NCBI GenBank assembly: GCA_029932675.1
Contig: JAOZPP010000013.1
Span: 1 to 50,989, forward strand
Direction of reading: 5' to 3'
Origin: a bacterium
GTDB lineage: Bacteria; SM23-81; DAOVCL01
DNA length: 50,989 nucleotides
Position numbers and translations under genes: made by a program. This document shows, piece by piece, positions 33,301 to 40,640 of the stretch; position 1 is the stretch's first letter; every line of letters starts with the position of its first letter. Below the pieces are notes generated by a model. That model worked only from the letters and a program-made list of their open reading frames with translations. It was not told where the DNA came from and did no database searches.

Positions 33301-34317
33301 GTCAAATCTCCATCCGGTGGTTGGCTGGGCATAGAAGAGGATATAGTCGGAATCATCGAACTTACCATCAATTTCACCCTCGATATAGATAGCTACCTCT
33401 TCCAAAATGGGAGGAGTTGCAGATAATCCTCGAGGAAGCATCTTTCCACAACTACTGGAGGTGAATATGCGGATGGTGCTGGGGTCAACCCCATCGAGGC
33501 CGACCTTGCGTAGGGTTGATTTGTCAATCTTATAGATTCCCTCTTCCTTTATCTCCATCTTATACCAATCCGAAGAAAGGTAAAATGGGTTCTCGGTGGT
33601 TAATTTGGGAGAGACTTTAAACAGGGGATTTCCTCTCCAATTCTTGGCTTGTTGGTAATTGAGGATAACTGCTTTGTAGGCAGATTCAAAGCCATCTCTA
33701 TAATTGAACCTGGTAAATTGGCCTTTTGCCTTGGGGAAAGAGATACTAACCTTCACCTCTTTGTTAAATATGACCTCCCTTCTCTGAGGATTGAATTGGA
33801 AGGGATATATGTAGACCCTCACCGTCTTTTGATGTCGCAGAAATCCTGGATCATCCCATTTCACGGGTTGAGAAGGGAAGAGGATGGCTTTTCCATAGAC
33901 CTCTTTTAGAGGCTCATAACTCAGCCTATAACCAACCTCTGAATCCTTGTCCTTTATGATCTTAGGGACAGGGGCTATGCGGACATCTTTTACAATAGAG
34001 CTTTGCAGAATCTGGGTTTGGACTCTTACCCCAGCATCCAAGGGTATGCCTATCAGTATGACTTTCACGGGCAAACTTGGTTTCCCGGTCTCCTCGGTAA
34101 CCCCACATTGGGGAAGGGTGACCCGGTCAAATACTCCGTTTTCCGTGTGCATCTTCTCCCAGCTTGGCTCTGGAGCCCGATAGACGAAGCTAATGCCCTT
34201 CGAGTTTGAGGTTACAACCTCTATATTGGGATAGCTATTATGGGCAGATGCGCTGGAGAAGAGGAGTAGAGATAAGGTCAACCCCAGCAGTAAATGCAAT
34301 TTTATTTCTGATAACAT
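30400..34317 (-). CDS. porU: PorU-like C25 sortase of type IX secretion
   Basis: The protein is 1305 residues: signal peptide (KLHLLLGLTLSLLLFSSASA), a gingipain-type propeptide region, then the C25 peptidase domain. The catalytic pair is visible as histidine about 830 in FIGHGNYRVW and cysteine about 865 in YSASCQVGLFD, with the LVGDGNYDYKN and AIGRLPVRS segments of the family. The end, YPNPFKKKTYFSYQL through DGDGDRIANGVYIYKVIARS, is a FlgD/type IX-like tail. In Bacteroidota PorU cleaves sorting tails of cargo at the cell surface. The gene is monocistronic here. It could instead be a secreted C25 protease; its tail and size do not exclude that. Confidence 0.8.
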   Translation of the reverse strand: MLSEIKLHLLLGLTLSLLLFSSASAHNSYPNIEVVTSNSKGISFVYRAPEPSWEKMHTENGVFDRVTLPQCGVTEETGKPSLPVKVILIGIPLDAGVRVQTQILQSSIVKDVRIAPVPKIIKDKDSEVGYRLSYEPLKEVYGKAILFPSQPVKWDDPGFLRHQKTVRVYIYPFQFNPQRREVIFNKEVKVSISFPKAKGQFTRFNYRDGFESAYKAVILNYQQAKNWRGNPLFKVSPKLTTENPFYLSSDWYKMEIKEEGIYKIDKSTLRKVGLDGVDPSTIRIFTSSSCGKMLPRGLSATPPILEEVAIYIEGEIDGKFDDSDYILFYAQPTTGWRFDRHTGEFSYYTNLFTDENVYWLTYGGNFSDPPLRMETIDGSPETSNPYEPKSFRDRIHREMDKINKSINIFDDNLYSWYWKKDSYLEDYINLSGVVTGDTADIKSNPTSSSVKVNGKYASPNNLIFKTDSLKEGLNHLEFYFGSTKYVDWYEVEYNRRFEAKDGILKFPAPNTTESVKYSVSGFSQIPHIFDISNPFRGKRIINSLFSANTLTFETTSSDTSRGLYYLASEGNLKKVKKVEKVEIPGLRNNTNSADYIIITYDDFYDTTRFEIPLDSLKTLRKEKNSLNVKIVKVSQVYNEFSWGLFDPTAIRNFLKYALLHWDQSHAPQYVLLVGDGNYDYKNNTRSAPPEYIPPWEDSNPNKCSDDFYVCLTSNNLNMAIGRLPVRSQRETEIVMNKIINYENSSTFGPWRKVIVGVADDEFGDPSSSEESEHTRNMDSLIENYVPQEIFDTKKIYLMNYKRVGRSVPEAQEALIDVYNQGAIIIDFIGHGNYRVWTHESIFDSYRDIPKLHNGVKLPLVYSASCQVGLFDHITNECISEKLVRAEGKGAIAAISATRASYGDQNFTLNWKFFMHLLSSSMNTIGQALWAAKVEYQDFGHNSSLYLILGDPAMRLGPQLKVDSLTASPDSLCALSEMIIKGKVFDRGDNFKNDFDGIVHLTVYDSKYWGSHTVIKGGNRPDEVVSYLLPGRAIFRGKAEVKAGEFKMSFFVPKDISYQGDMARISAYVYNDQIDGAGALDNIKVAGTATGVEDDTTGPTIEIEFAGQTFQSGDLVVSQPTLKAHIYDEHGINLTKVVGHGISLQVDKSQDLIDLTDYFQYDLNSPKGGSLEYTLPPLSAGKHTITLTAWDSYNNPSQKRVEFTVVSSDRLLITDLMNYPNPFKKKTYFSYQLSLPSQVEIEIFTLAGRLIKTIKNASGKAGYNLQPWNGLDGDGDRIANGVYIYKVIARSNGLKADAYGKAVVMK

Positions 34318-34346
34318 TACATTTCCCCCTCAAAAAACATAATATC

Positions 34347-34496
34347 TCACCATAGAACCGGAGAATGAAAAATTATACAATGATCAATTAACAATTAGCA
34401 AGTTAAAATAGAATTAAGGCAGAAAATCCTGAGATACCATTTTCTATTGATAATTGCTCATTAAATAATTGACCATTTTCTTGTCGGTCCGTGGTT
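34347..34496. repeat. Foldback repeat, copy 2 of 2
   Basis: Same blocks as 17751-17887: CACCATAGAACCGG at one end, GGTCCGTGGTT at the other, and shared AACAATTAGCAAGTTAAAAT and GAAAATCCTGAGAT inside. It lies directly upstream of porU, as copy 1 lies directly upstream of the DUF5683 pair. Confidence 0.7.
34372..34401 (-). promoter_or_regulatory. Possible porU promoter inside the foldback repeat
   Basis: TTGCTA (34401-34396), 18 bases, then TATAAT (34377-34372) on the minus strand, about 55 bases before the porU ATG. Copy 1 of the repeat has TATAGG at the equivalent -10. Confidence 0.4.
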
Positions 34497-34503
34497 ATCC
34501 CTC

Positions 34504-34541
34504 ACAAAAAAACTGGGTTATAGTTGTCCCTTAACCCAGTT
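34504..34541 (-). terminator. Intrinsic terminator upstream of porU, orphan
   Basis: On the minus strand a perfect 10-bp stem (AACTGGGTTA/TAACCCAGTT) with an 11-base loop is followed by TTTTTTT. No gene on this strand precedes it for several hundred bases, so it may end an unrecognised small RNA or serve as an attenuator or insulator. Confidence 0.65.
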
Positions 34542-34584
34542 AGTGATTTCTCGCCAATCTCTGATTAAAAATTTAGAGTGCTGA

Positions 34585-34669
34585 GGAACTGTCCGTTAAA
34601 AGGCAAGGAACAACATATTTATAAATCTGTCAAATTTCTAAAAATTTCCTCGTCCTTTTTAACAGTTCC
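34585..34669. repeat. Inverted-repeat element (MITE-like)
   Basis: The left arm GGAACTGTCCGTTAAAAGG and the right arm, which reads GGAACTGTTAAAAAGGACGA on the minus strand, pair imperfectly around 35 central bases. Arms of this kind are known from REP and IS200-type small elements. The remaining part of the 640-base gap (34318-34959) shows no gene. Confidence 0.5.
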
Positions 34670-34921
34670 CTATATGCACTCCTCCTTAGTTTTTGTAAAA
34701 ATAAGAAAAGAAAGGAACCTTGTCAAGGTTTTTTTTACCAATTGGCCCAAAAAGTTTACGACCCGAATTATTCATAAACTAATGACGAGCCTTTTATCCA
34801 GGGGTTGTTCGGTCATCTGTAGCTTCTTTCTTAACCCCGGATAATTCAGGTGAATGGATCGGAACAATTACTTTATATGGGTTCACTCCCCCTTTACAAT
34901 GCCGGACACGACAAAAAATAA

Positions 34922-34950
34922 TTGATTTAAAGGGTGATTTTTGTTATTAT
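34922..34950 (+). promoter_or_regulatory. Promoter of the lpxH-like gene
   Basis: TTGATT, 17 bases, TATTAT ending at 34950. Transcription would start near 34957 and the ATG is at 34960, which implies a leaderless or nearly leaderless mRNA. No ribosome-binding site is visible. Confidence 0.5.
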
Positions 34951-34959
34951 GCTCCAGCA

Positions 34960-35706
34960 ATGGCTATCTATTTTATATCCGATGCCCATTTGAATGATGA
35001 GAGGGAAAGGGAAAGGGTACTACTTTCCTTTCTCGATAGGATAAGAGGGTGTGAGGCGCTCTACATTTTGGGAGATCTTTTCGATTTCTGGTTCGAATAC
35101 CGCACTGTAATTCCAAATCATAATATCAAGATTGTATGCAAGCTTCTGAAACTGGTTGAGGAAGGCACAAAGGTCATATTTTTGGTGGGAAATCATGACT
35201 ATTGGTTAAGGGATTTCCTCAGCTCTCAGGTAGGAGTTCAGATAGAGTTTGGTTCCCTCCAAGTGGAGCATCAGGGTTTGAGGATATACCTCTCCCATGG
35301 AGATGGTCTTTCTAAGGGGGAAATAAGCTACCGAATTGTAAAGAGGATATTGAGGAATCCCTTTAATGTTGCTCTCTTTCGCCTCATCCACCCTGATTTG
35401 GCCATCTCCTTGGCGAGAAGGATTTCCAAGCTAAGCCGTGGTTCAACTCAGGGCAGGGGAGAGATGCTTCTCAAGGATTATGAGAAGTTTGCCTCTGGGT
35501 TGATTCGGGAGGGAATGGATGCCGTGATTTTAGCTCACATCCATAGGCCAGTCTATAAAAAGATGGAGGGGGGAATCTATATAAACTTAGGCGACTGGAT
35601 CAACCACTATACATTTGGGAAGCTGGAGAACGGGATTTTGACTTTGGAAAAGTGGGGAGTTCCTGGATCCAACCATTCTCCAAGCCCTCTTTTTCCAGGG
35701 CCTTAA
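34960..35706 (+). CDS. lpxH: UDP-2,3-diacylglucosamine pyrophosphatase-like (LpxH family)
   Basis: This 248-residue metallophosphoesterase has D8/H10 (SDAHL), D39 (LGDLFDFW), N78-D80 (VGNHDYW), a later LSHGDG, and AHIHRP near residue 195. The LGDLFDFWFEY segment is typical for LpxH, which removes UMP in lipid A synthesis at the inner membrane. This points to an outer membrane with lipopolysaccharide. The last 107 bases overlap the 3' end of the gene on the other strand. It is the first plus-strand gene in the window. Confidence 0.82.
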   Translation: MAIYFISDAHLNDERERERVLLSFLDRIRGCEALYILGDLFDFWFEYRTVIPNHNIKIVCKLLKLVEEGTKVIFLVGNHDYWLRDFLSSQVGVQIEFGSLQVEHQGLRIYLSHGDGLSKGEISYRIVKRILRNPFNVALFRLIHPDLAISLARRISKLSRGSTQGRGEMLLKDYEKFASGLIREGMDAVILAHIHRPVYKKMEGGIYINLGDWINHYTFGKLENGILTLEKWGVPGSNHSPSPLFPGP

Positions 35707-36568
35707 AGGCCCTCTCCAGTTCCTTTGGGGTAATTCTCTTCCCCAGCAGTGGATGAGATTTAGCTTCCCAAATTGGGAGATACTGTGCCATTAAGCTTAT
35801 GAAGACGGATGGTGAAAGTTCCTGAGAGATGAAAGCAAAGATCTCCTTGGCTGTAGAGTAGTTACCAGGGAGAAGGAGATGGCGGATGATGAGTCCGCGT
35901 TTGGCAATGCCATCTTGATCGGTTAAGAGATTCCCAACCTGGTGATACATCTCCTTTATGGCCTCCTTGGCCACCTGAGGGTAGTCAAGGACATGGGAGT
36001 ATTTCATTCCCTCCTCTGCCTTGACGTATTTGAAGTCCGAGAGGTAGATGTCCACTATTCCATCGAGAAGCCTTAAGGTTTGCGGGCTTTCATAACCGCT
36101 GGTGTTGTAAACTATTGGTAAGTGGAAACCATTTCTTACAGCATGGGAGAGGGCGAAGAGGATCTGTGGTAAGAAATGAGTAGGGGTGACCAGGTTTAGG
36201 TTATGGCAGCCCATAGCCTGGAGATAGAGCATTATCTTTGCCAATAGCTGGGGGGAGATCTCCCTCCCCTTTCCCTGATGGCTGAAGGGGTAATTTTGAC
36301 AGTAGATACACCTAAGCGTGCAGTTAGAAAAGAAGATTACCCCTGAGCCTTTCCATCCGCTAATGGGTGGCTCCTCCCCGAAGTGAGTCTTAAACTTATA
36401 GACTTTTGCTCTTTCCCCTCCCCCGCAAAAGCCCTTTTCCCCTTGCAGCCTGTTTACTCCACACTTTCTGGGACAAAGGGAACAGCTTCGGAGTATCTCA
36501 TAGGCCTCATCTGCTCTCTCTTTAAGTTCACCTTTTTGGGCAAGTTCTAAATAAGATGGATAACTCAT
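35600..36568 (-). CDS. Radical SAM protein, PflX/COG1313 type
   Basis: This 322-residue protein has the radical SAM cluster NCTLRCIYCQNY (C83, C87, C90), preceded by a four-cysteine N-terminal block CSLCPRKCGVNR and CGGG (C29, C32, C36, C48). That layout is typical of COG1313 proteins related to pyruvate formate-lyase activases. Its substrate is not established. The C-terminus (GLENGWIQELPTFPK) overlaps the lpxH-like coding end by 107 bases in opposite orientation. The family motif falls inside the overlap, so both ends appear real. Confidence 0.8.
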   Translation of the reverse strand: MSYPSYLELAQKGELKERADEAYEILRSCSLCPRKCGVNRLQGEKGFCGGGERAKVYKFKTHFGEEPPISGWKGSGVIFFSNCTLRCIYCQNYPFSHQGKGREISPQLLAKIMLYLQAMGCHNLNLVTPTHFLPQILFALSHAVRNGFHLPIVYNTSGYESPQTLRLLDGIVDIYLSDFKYVKAEEGMKYSHVLDYPQVAKEAIKEMYHQVGNLLTDQDGIAKRGLIIRHLLLPGNYSTAKEIFAFISQELSPSVFISLMAQYLPIWEAKSHPLLGKRITPKELERAFKALEKEGLENGWIQELPTFPKSKSRSPASQMYSG

Positions 36569-36658
36569 ATCAGATTATGTATTAAACACAGGAAATCACC
36601 GAAATAACAAGAAATCCGAAAAAAATTTCACCTAAAAAATCTCCTGATATTTCACTCT

Positions 36659-36723
36659 GAGCCGTCAGGTGCCCTCATCTGACGGCCAGGAGGCGGTGGC
36701 AGAATCGGGGTTCTGCCACCTCA
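36659..36723. repeat. Two-hairpin element, copy 7
   Basis: Complete form: GCCGTCAGGTGCCCTCATCT then GACGGC, followed by hairpin 2 with the GGCAGAATCGGGGTTCTGCC core. Hairpin 1 keeps its pairing arms (GCCGTCAG/CTGACGGC). Confidence 0.85.
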
Positions 36724-36830
36724 ACAAGAGAGCTCGTGGTGAATAAGTATGTTTTCTTATTGCGGCTTGCGGCTTTGCTGCGCTGTGTCTATCCGCGTTC
36801 ATCTGCGGATGTACATATTTTGGGATAATT

Positions 36831-36869
36831 CTCTGATATTTCGGTAGTTTCAGTGTCACTCGGTGTTTC
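36831..36869 (-). repeat. Dispersed repeat, copy 2 of 2
   Basis: On the minus strand this reads ACACCGAGTGACACTGAAAC and continues TACCGAAATATCAGAGA, the same as 27872-27908 with a few changes. Confidence 0.6.
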
Positions 36870-36885
36870 GACGCATTATTTGGGC

Positions 36886-37548
36886 TTATCTCTGCCCTCT
36901 CAAGGAGTCTATAGCCTCCTTATAATCCGCGGATTTGAATATGGAAGTTCCTGCAGCTAATATGGTTGCTCCGGCCTCGATGATTTGGGCAGCATTCTGG
37001 GGCCCTACTCCTCCGTCAACGGCAATCTCCAACCAAATTTTTCGCTGGCTCACCCATTGAGCGGCTTCCTTGATTTTCTCCAATACCGATGGTATAAACT
37101 TCTGGCCGCCGAACCCTGGGTTTACAGACATCAAAAGGAGCAGGTCGATTGCCTCTAAAAAGGGGATTATGGAGTTAAAGGGGGTCTGGGGATTTAGGGC
37201 TACCCCCGCCTTGGCCTTGAGATCCCTTATCTGCCTAATCACCTCCGCCAGGTGCGGACAGGTCTCCAGGTGCACAGTGAGGTAGTCGGCTCCACTATCT
37301 CTGAAAGCCTTAAGATACCTCTCAGGCCTCTTTATCATCAGATGGACATCCAGGGGAAGTTGAGTAAACCGATTAATGGTCTTTACTATCGGGGGGCCAA
37401 ACGAAATGTTGGGGACAAAGTGGCCATCCATTACATCCAGATGGAGTAGATCCGCCCCTGCTTCCTCCACCTTTCTTATCTCCTCTCTCAGGCAGGAGAA
37501 GTCCGCTGCCAGTATGGAGGGGGCAATTTTTATTTTTTGTTTATTCAA
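36886..37548 (-). CDS. rpe: Ribulose-phosphate 3-epimerase
   Basis: A TIM-barrel enzyme of 220 residues that interconverts ribulose-5-phosphate and xylulose-5-phosphate. IKIAPSILAADFS, LHLDVMDGHFVPNISFG, VHLMIKRPERY, MSVNPGFGGQKF and VDGGVGPQNA are all family signatures, with the catalytic aspartates in place. I choose the TTG at 37548, which has an AAGGA site and gives a normal-length N-terminus. The open frame to 37617 adds a hydrophobic stretch that family members lack. It is the last gene of a minus-strand row: yugP-like, rsmB, PASTA, rpe. Confidence 0.9.
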   Translation of the reverse strand: MNKQKIKIAPSILAADFSCLREEIRKVEEAGADLLHLDVMDGHFVPNISFGPPIVKTINRFTQLPLDVHLMIKRPERYLKAFRDSGADYLTVHLETCPHLAEVIRQIRDLKAKAGVALNPQTPFNSIIPFLEAIDLLLLMSVNPGFGGQKFIPSVLEKIKEAAQWVSQRKIWLEIAVDGGVGPQNAAQIIEAGATILAAGTSIFKSADYKEAIDSLRGQR

Positions 37549-37678
37549 TTGGTCCTTGTAGTTTACAGGGATCAGACCCACCATTAGAATAAGAGCCCAC
37601 CAGCAGATGGAGAACAAGAGTGCAAAGATGATTTTGCATTGCTAATTGATCAGTTGTTAATTGTTATCTTCCCGGTTT

Positions 37679-38422
37679 CTACTCCACCTTACTCACTACC
37701 AGATCAATCCTGGCCCCCCGGGGGACTCTTTCCCCCGTTTTCAGGGACTGTTCGATCACCGTCTCTGGTAGAACGCTTTCGTCGGCTCGATACCTAAATT
37801 TTCCCACTACTAATCCGGAGGTTTGGGCCAATACCTTGGCCTCCTCTAAGTTCTTTCCCAAGAAGCTGGGGACGATCACTGTCTCAGACTCGAGGCCACT
37901 ACTTACAATTAGGTCAACGAGGGATTCCCTAAGGACGGGTGTTTTCGCTGGGGGATCAGACTTTATGATCACTTCCGGGGGGATCTGATTTGAAGTTTTC
38001 CAGTTTATGTTACCAACCATCAGATGGGATCTGTGGAGGATAATCTCCGCCTGTCGGATAGAAAACCCTCTCAGTTCAGGAACCAAAACCTTTTCGCTTC
38101 CCTTGCTGACAGTTACTTTGATCCCCCTACCCTTCTTTACCTCTGTCCCTGGAGAGGGTTCCTGTTGAAGGATGAAGTCCTCCGGGACCAGATCATCGAA
38201 CTCCTGGGAGGCTTCCACCAACCTCAACCCCTGCTTTTTCAATAACTTTTGGGCCTCATCCCTATTGAGGTAGGTTACATTGGGAACTTTGACCACCCTT
38301 TTTGAGCCAACGACCAAAGGCATAATTAGCTTATTCAAGATGAGAATACCCAAGATGAGGATAAAAAGGGAGGTAACAAGAAAAGTGAGTAATTTAGAGA
38401 AGAATCTTGCTATCTTTTTCAT
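37679..38422 (-). CDS. Membrane-anchored PASTA-domain protein
   Basis: This 247-residue protein has one transmembrane segment near residues 10-32 (LLTFLVTSLFILILGILILN), then three PASTA repeats: VVKVPNVTYLNRDEAQKLLK, VLVPELRGFSIRQAEIIL and VIVPSFLGKNLEEAKVLA. Each ends with a PxGxxVxxG-type turn. PASTA domains bind peptidoglycan or muropeptides. There is no kinase or penicillin-binding domain. It sits between rsmB (4 bases away) and rpe, an arrangement known in many bacteria. Confidence 0.85.
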   Translation of the reverse strand: MKKIARFFSKLLTFLVTSLFILILGILILNKLIMPLVVGSKRVVKVPNVTYLNRDEAQKLLKKQGLRLVEASQEFDDLVPEDFILQQEPSPGTEVKKGRGIKVTVSKGSEKVLVPELRGFSIRQAEIILHRSHLMVGNINWKTSNQIPPEVIIKSDPPAKTPVLRESLVDLIVSSGLESETVIVPSFLGKNLEEAKVLAQTSGLVVGKFRYRADESVLPETVIEQSLKTGERVPRGARIDLVVSKVE

Positions 38423-38426
38423 CTGA

Positions 38427-39761
38427 TTAACCCTTCTTCCTTAGCCCCGCGGAAAAGGAACCGTCGATGTGGTGGATATGGGGAAGGGTGAGGAGAAACC
38501 CATCCCGGTCCACAAAATCTCTGGATATGGAATCAGCTACATTTTCTCGTTCAAATTCTTTATTTTCATTGAGGAAGGCCTCGACCATAAGCTGGTTCTC
38601 CTCCGGTTCTATTGTGCAAGTGCTGTAGACCAAAAGACCTCCTCTCTTTAAGAGGGTAGCGCCGTTCTGGAGCAGTTCCCTTTGGAGAGCCACCAGCCTC
38701 TCCAGCCTCTGTGGGGTCATCTTCCATCTCAGGTCCGCCTTTTTGCTCAAGACCCCTAAACCACTACAGGGGGCATCAACCAGAACTTTATCCACTGGTT
38801 TGGTATGGAAATATCGGCCGTCCCCTCTAATGAGAGAAAACGATTTGATCCCCAAACTTAGGCAGTTCTCCCTCACCAAATTCAGCCTTTTGCCGTTTAT
38901 ATCTACTCCCACAATTTTCCCTTTATCCTCTGAAAGTTGGGCGATATAACAGAGTTTCCCTCCCGGAGCCGCACAGAGGTCAACTATCCTCTCACCGGGT
39001 TTTGGCCTCAAAAGCAAACAGGCGAGGCCAGCGCTTTGATCCTGGACTTGAAATAGCCCTTCTAAGAAGGCCTTGGTCTGGAGGGGATTTCCTTCCTCTA
39101 TCACATAGAAATCCCTTAGATACCTTCCCCTTTCAAATCTTATCCCCTCAATTTGTAGCTTCTCCTCTAAGCTTCCCCTATTCGCCTTGAAGCTGTTTAA
39201 CCTTATGGTGATTTTGGGCCTCTTATTATTCCACTGACAGAGGGAGAGGGTTTCCTTTAACCCATACCTTTTTAGCCATCTCTCCACTATCCACTTGGGA
39301 TGAGAATAATAGATGGAGATGTGGGAGAGGGGGTCCTCTTCTAAGGGGGGATAGGGGAGACCTTTCCTGTCTCTGGCTATGTTTCTTAGCACTCCGTTAA
39401 CCAGGTTTGCCCATTTTTGGCTTAGATAGACCTTGGCTAACCTAACCGTCTGATCGACAGCGGCAAAGTCAGGTATCCTCTCCGAAAAGGTTATCTGATA
39501 GGTTCCCAGGCGAAGAAGGGAAAGGAGCTGAGGATTGAGATTGCCCACCCCCTTGGTGAGATAGAGGCTCAGTATCCAATCCAGTCTTTTTCTGAACTTT
39601 ACTGTGCCATTGACCAAATCTGTGACCAGAGCTTTATCCAATGATGAGAGGCCTGAAGAGCTAAGAAGCCCAGCGAGGAGGGGATCGAGAAGCACATCTC
39701 CCCTTTCCCACTCCCAAAGGGCCCTAAAGGCCAGATCACGACTCGGGGTTACATCCTGCAT
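38427..39761 (-). CDS. rsmB: 16S rRNA m5C967 methyltransferase RsmB
   Basis: This 444-residue enzyme methylates C967 of 16S rRNA with S-adenosylmethionine. Residues 1-130 form a NusB-like RNA-binding domain. The catalytic domain contains the SAM motif VDLCAAPGGKLCYIAQL, VDAPCSGLGVLSKKADLRW and YSTCTIEPEEN, with both catalytic cysteines. The ATG at 39761 lies just before a large palindrome. Length is normal. Confidence 0.93.
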   Translation of the reverse strand: MQDVTPSRDLAFRALWEWERGDVLLDPLLAGLLSSSGLSSLDKALVTDLVNGTVKFRKRLDWILSLYLTKGVGNLNPQLLSLLRLGTYQITFSERIPDFAAVDQTVRLAKVYLSQKWANLVNGVLRNIARDRKGLPYPPLEEDPLSHISIYYSHPKWIVERWLKRYGLKETLSLCQWNNKRPKITIRLNSFKANRGSLEEKLQIEGIRFERGRYLRDFYVIEEGNPLQTKAFLEGLFQVQDQSAGLACLLLRPKPGERIVDLCAAPGGKLCYIAQLSEDKGKIVGVDINGKRLNLVRENCLSLGIKSFSLIRGDGRYFHTKPVDKVLVDAPCSGLGVLSKKADLRWKMTPQRLERLVALQRELLQNGATLLKRGGLLVYSTCTIEPEENQLMVEAFLNENKEFERENVADSISRDFVDRDGFLLTLPHIHHIDGSFSAGLRKKG

Positions 39762-39780
39762 TCGCTGATGACATCTCGCC

Positions 39781-39816
39781 CACCAGGGGATAGGACTTTA
39801 GCCCTATCCCCTGGTG
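39781..39816. repeat. 36-nt near-perfect palindrome
   Basis: The 14-bp arms CACCAGGGGATAGG/CCTATCCCCTGGTG surround an ACTTTAGC centre. It lies 20 bases upstream of the rsmB start, so in RNA it could influence rsmB translation or end transcription from the gene upstream, although no T-tract follows. The rest of the gap (39817-39938) has a TTATGAATAATCTGGGTT unit seen elsewhere. Confidence 0.7.
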
Positions 39817-39938
39817 AATGGACCTGAGGGCCGTCCCTACAGGATAAATACACAGCCCTCTCCCTGAAAAGGTTTAGCCGATTTGTTAACCAGTTTATGA
39901 ATAATCTGGGTTGACTATAAACACCATCCAAACAGATC

Positions 39939-40625
39939 CTATTCCCTGCTTCCCCTTAGCAAGAGGAGCCTGACCAATTGCATGATAGCCATAGTGGCAG
40001 CGGCCACGTAGGTCCAGGCAGCGGCATTGAGCATAGACCTGGCTGAGGATACCTCCTGGTGGCTGAGATAGCCTCCCTGACTAAGGAGGGCCAATGCCCT
40101 TTGGCTGGCGTTGAATTCAACTGGCAAGGTCACTATGTGAAATAAGACGGCTAAGGAGAAGAAGAGTATCCCTACATCCATTAGGGTGGGGAAGCGAAAG
40201 AGGAAGCCGATGAGAAAGAGCGGCAACGCTAAGCTGGAGCCGAAATTGGCCACGGGCACAAAGCTGGAACGGAGCTTGAGGGGAAGATAGCCAAGCTTAT
40301 GTTGAATGGCATGGCCAGTTTCATGGGCAGCGACCCCCACCGCTGCTATGGAATCAGACCTGTAGACCCCTGAGGAGAGCCGCAAAACCCTCTTTAGGGG
40401 GTCATAGTGATCGGAGAGGGTTCCCGGTCTCTCCTCGATCTTTACCCCTTGCAGGCCGTGGGCATCCAAAAGGGATCTGGCCACTTGGGCCCCAGTGAGC
40501 CCGCGCATACTTCTTACCCTGCTGAACTTAGCATAGGCTCCCCTTACCTTGCTTTGGGCGTAGATGGCCAAGATCAAGGCGGGGATAAGCAAGACAATTG
40601 TGCGATCAAAGAAGAAAGGAAACAT
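39939..40625 (-). CDS. YugP-type membrane zinc metallopeptidase
   Basis: This 228-residue protein has an N-terminal hydrophobic segment (RTIVLLIPALILAIYAQS), then AAVGVAAHETGHAIQHKLGY with HETGH at 101-105, and two more membrane segments (SLALPLFLIGFLF; VGILFFSLAVLFHIV). The third ligand is probably in VEFNASQRAL. Length and layout fit the YugP family (DUF/PF04298), whose substrates are unknown. Its position before rsmB is conserved in many genomes. Confidence 0.88.
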   Translation of the reverse strand: MFPFFFDRTIVLLIPALILAIYAQSKVRGAYAKFSRVRSMRGLTGAQVARSLLDAHGLQGVKIEERPGTLSDHYDPLKRVLRLSSGVYRSDSIAAVGVAAHETGHAIQHKLGYLPLKLRSSFVPVANFGSSLALPLFLIGFLFRFPTLMDVGILFFSLAVLFHIVTLPVEFNASQRALALLSQGGYLSHQEVSSARSMLNAAAWTYVAAATMAIMQLVRLLLLRGSRE

Positions 40626-40640
40626 CCCCTAATCACCTCC

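Larger units (their letters stand above)
36569..36885. other. Intergenic stretch with three repeat families
   Basis: No gene is seen. It holds copy 7 of the two-hairpin element, an inverted CCGCAGATGAACGCGGATAG unit (36786-36809) and the inverted copy of the 27872 repeat. Confidence 0.5.

Noticed and set aside
34578-34844. A plus-strand 88-codon frame before lpxH
   Set aside because: It begins inside an inverted-repeat element and consists of repeat-derived sequence. No family pattern is seen.
36886-37617. A longer rpe with a hydrophobic N-terminus
   Set aside because: Rpe is a cytosolic enzyme that normally starts at the first strand; the TTG at 37548 has a better ribosome-binding site.
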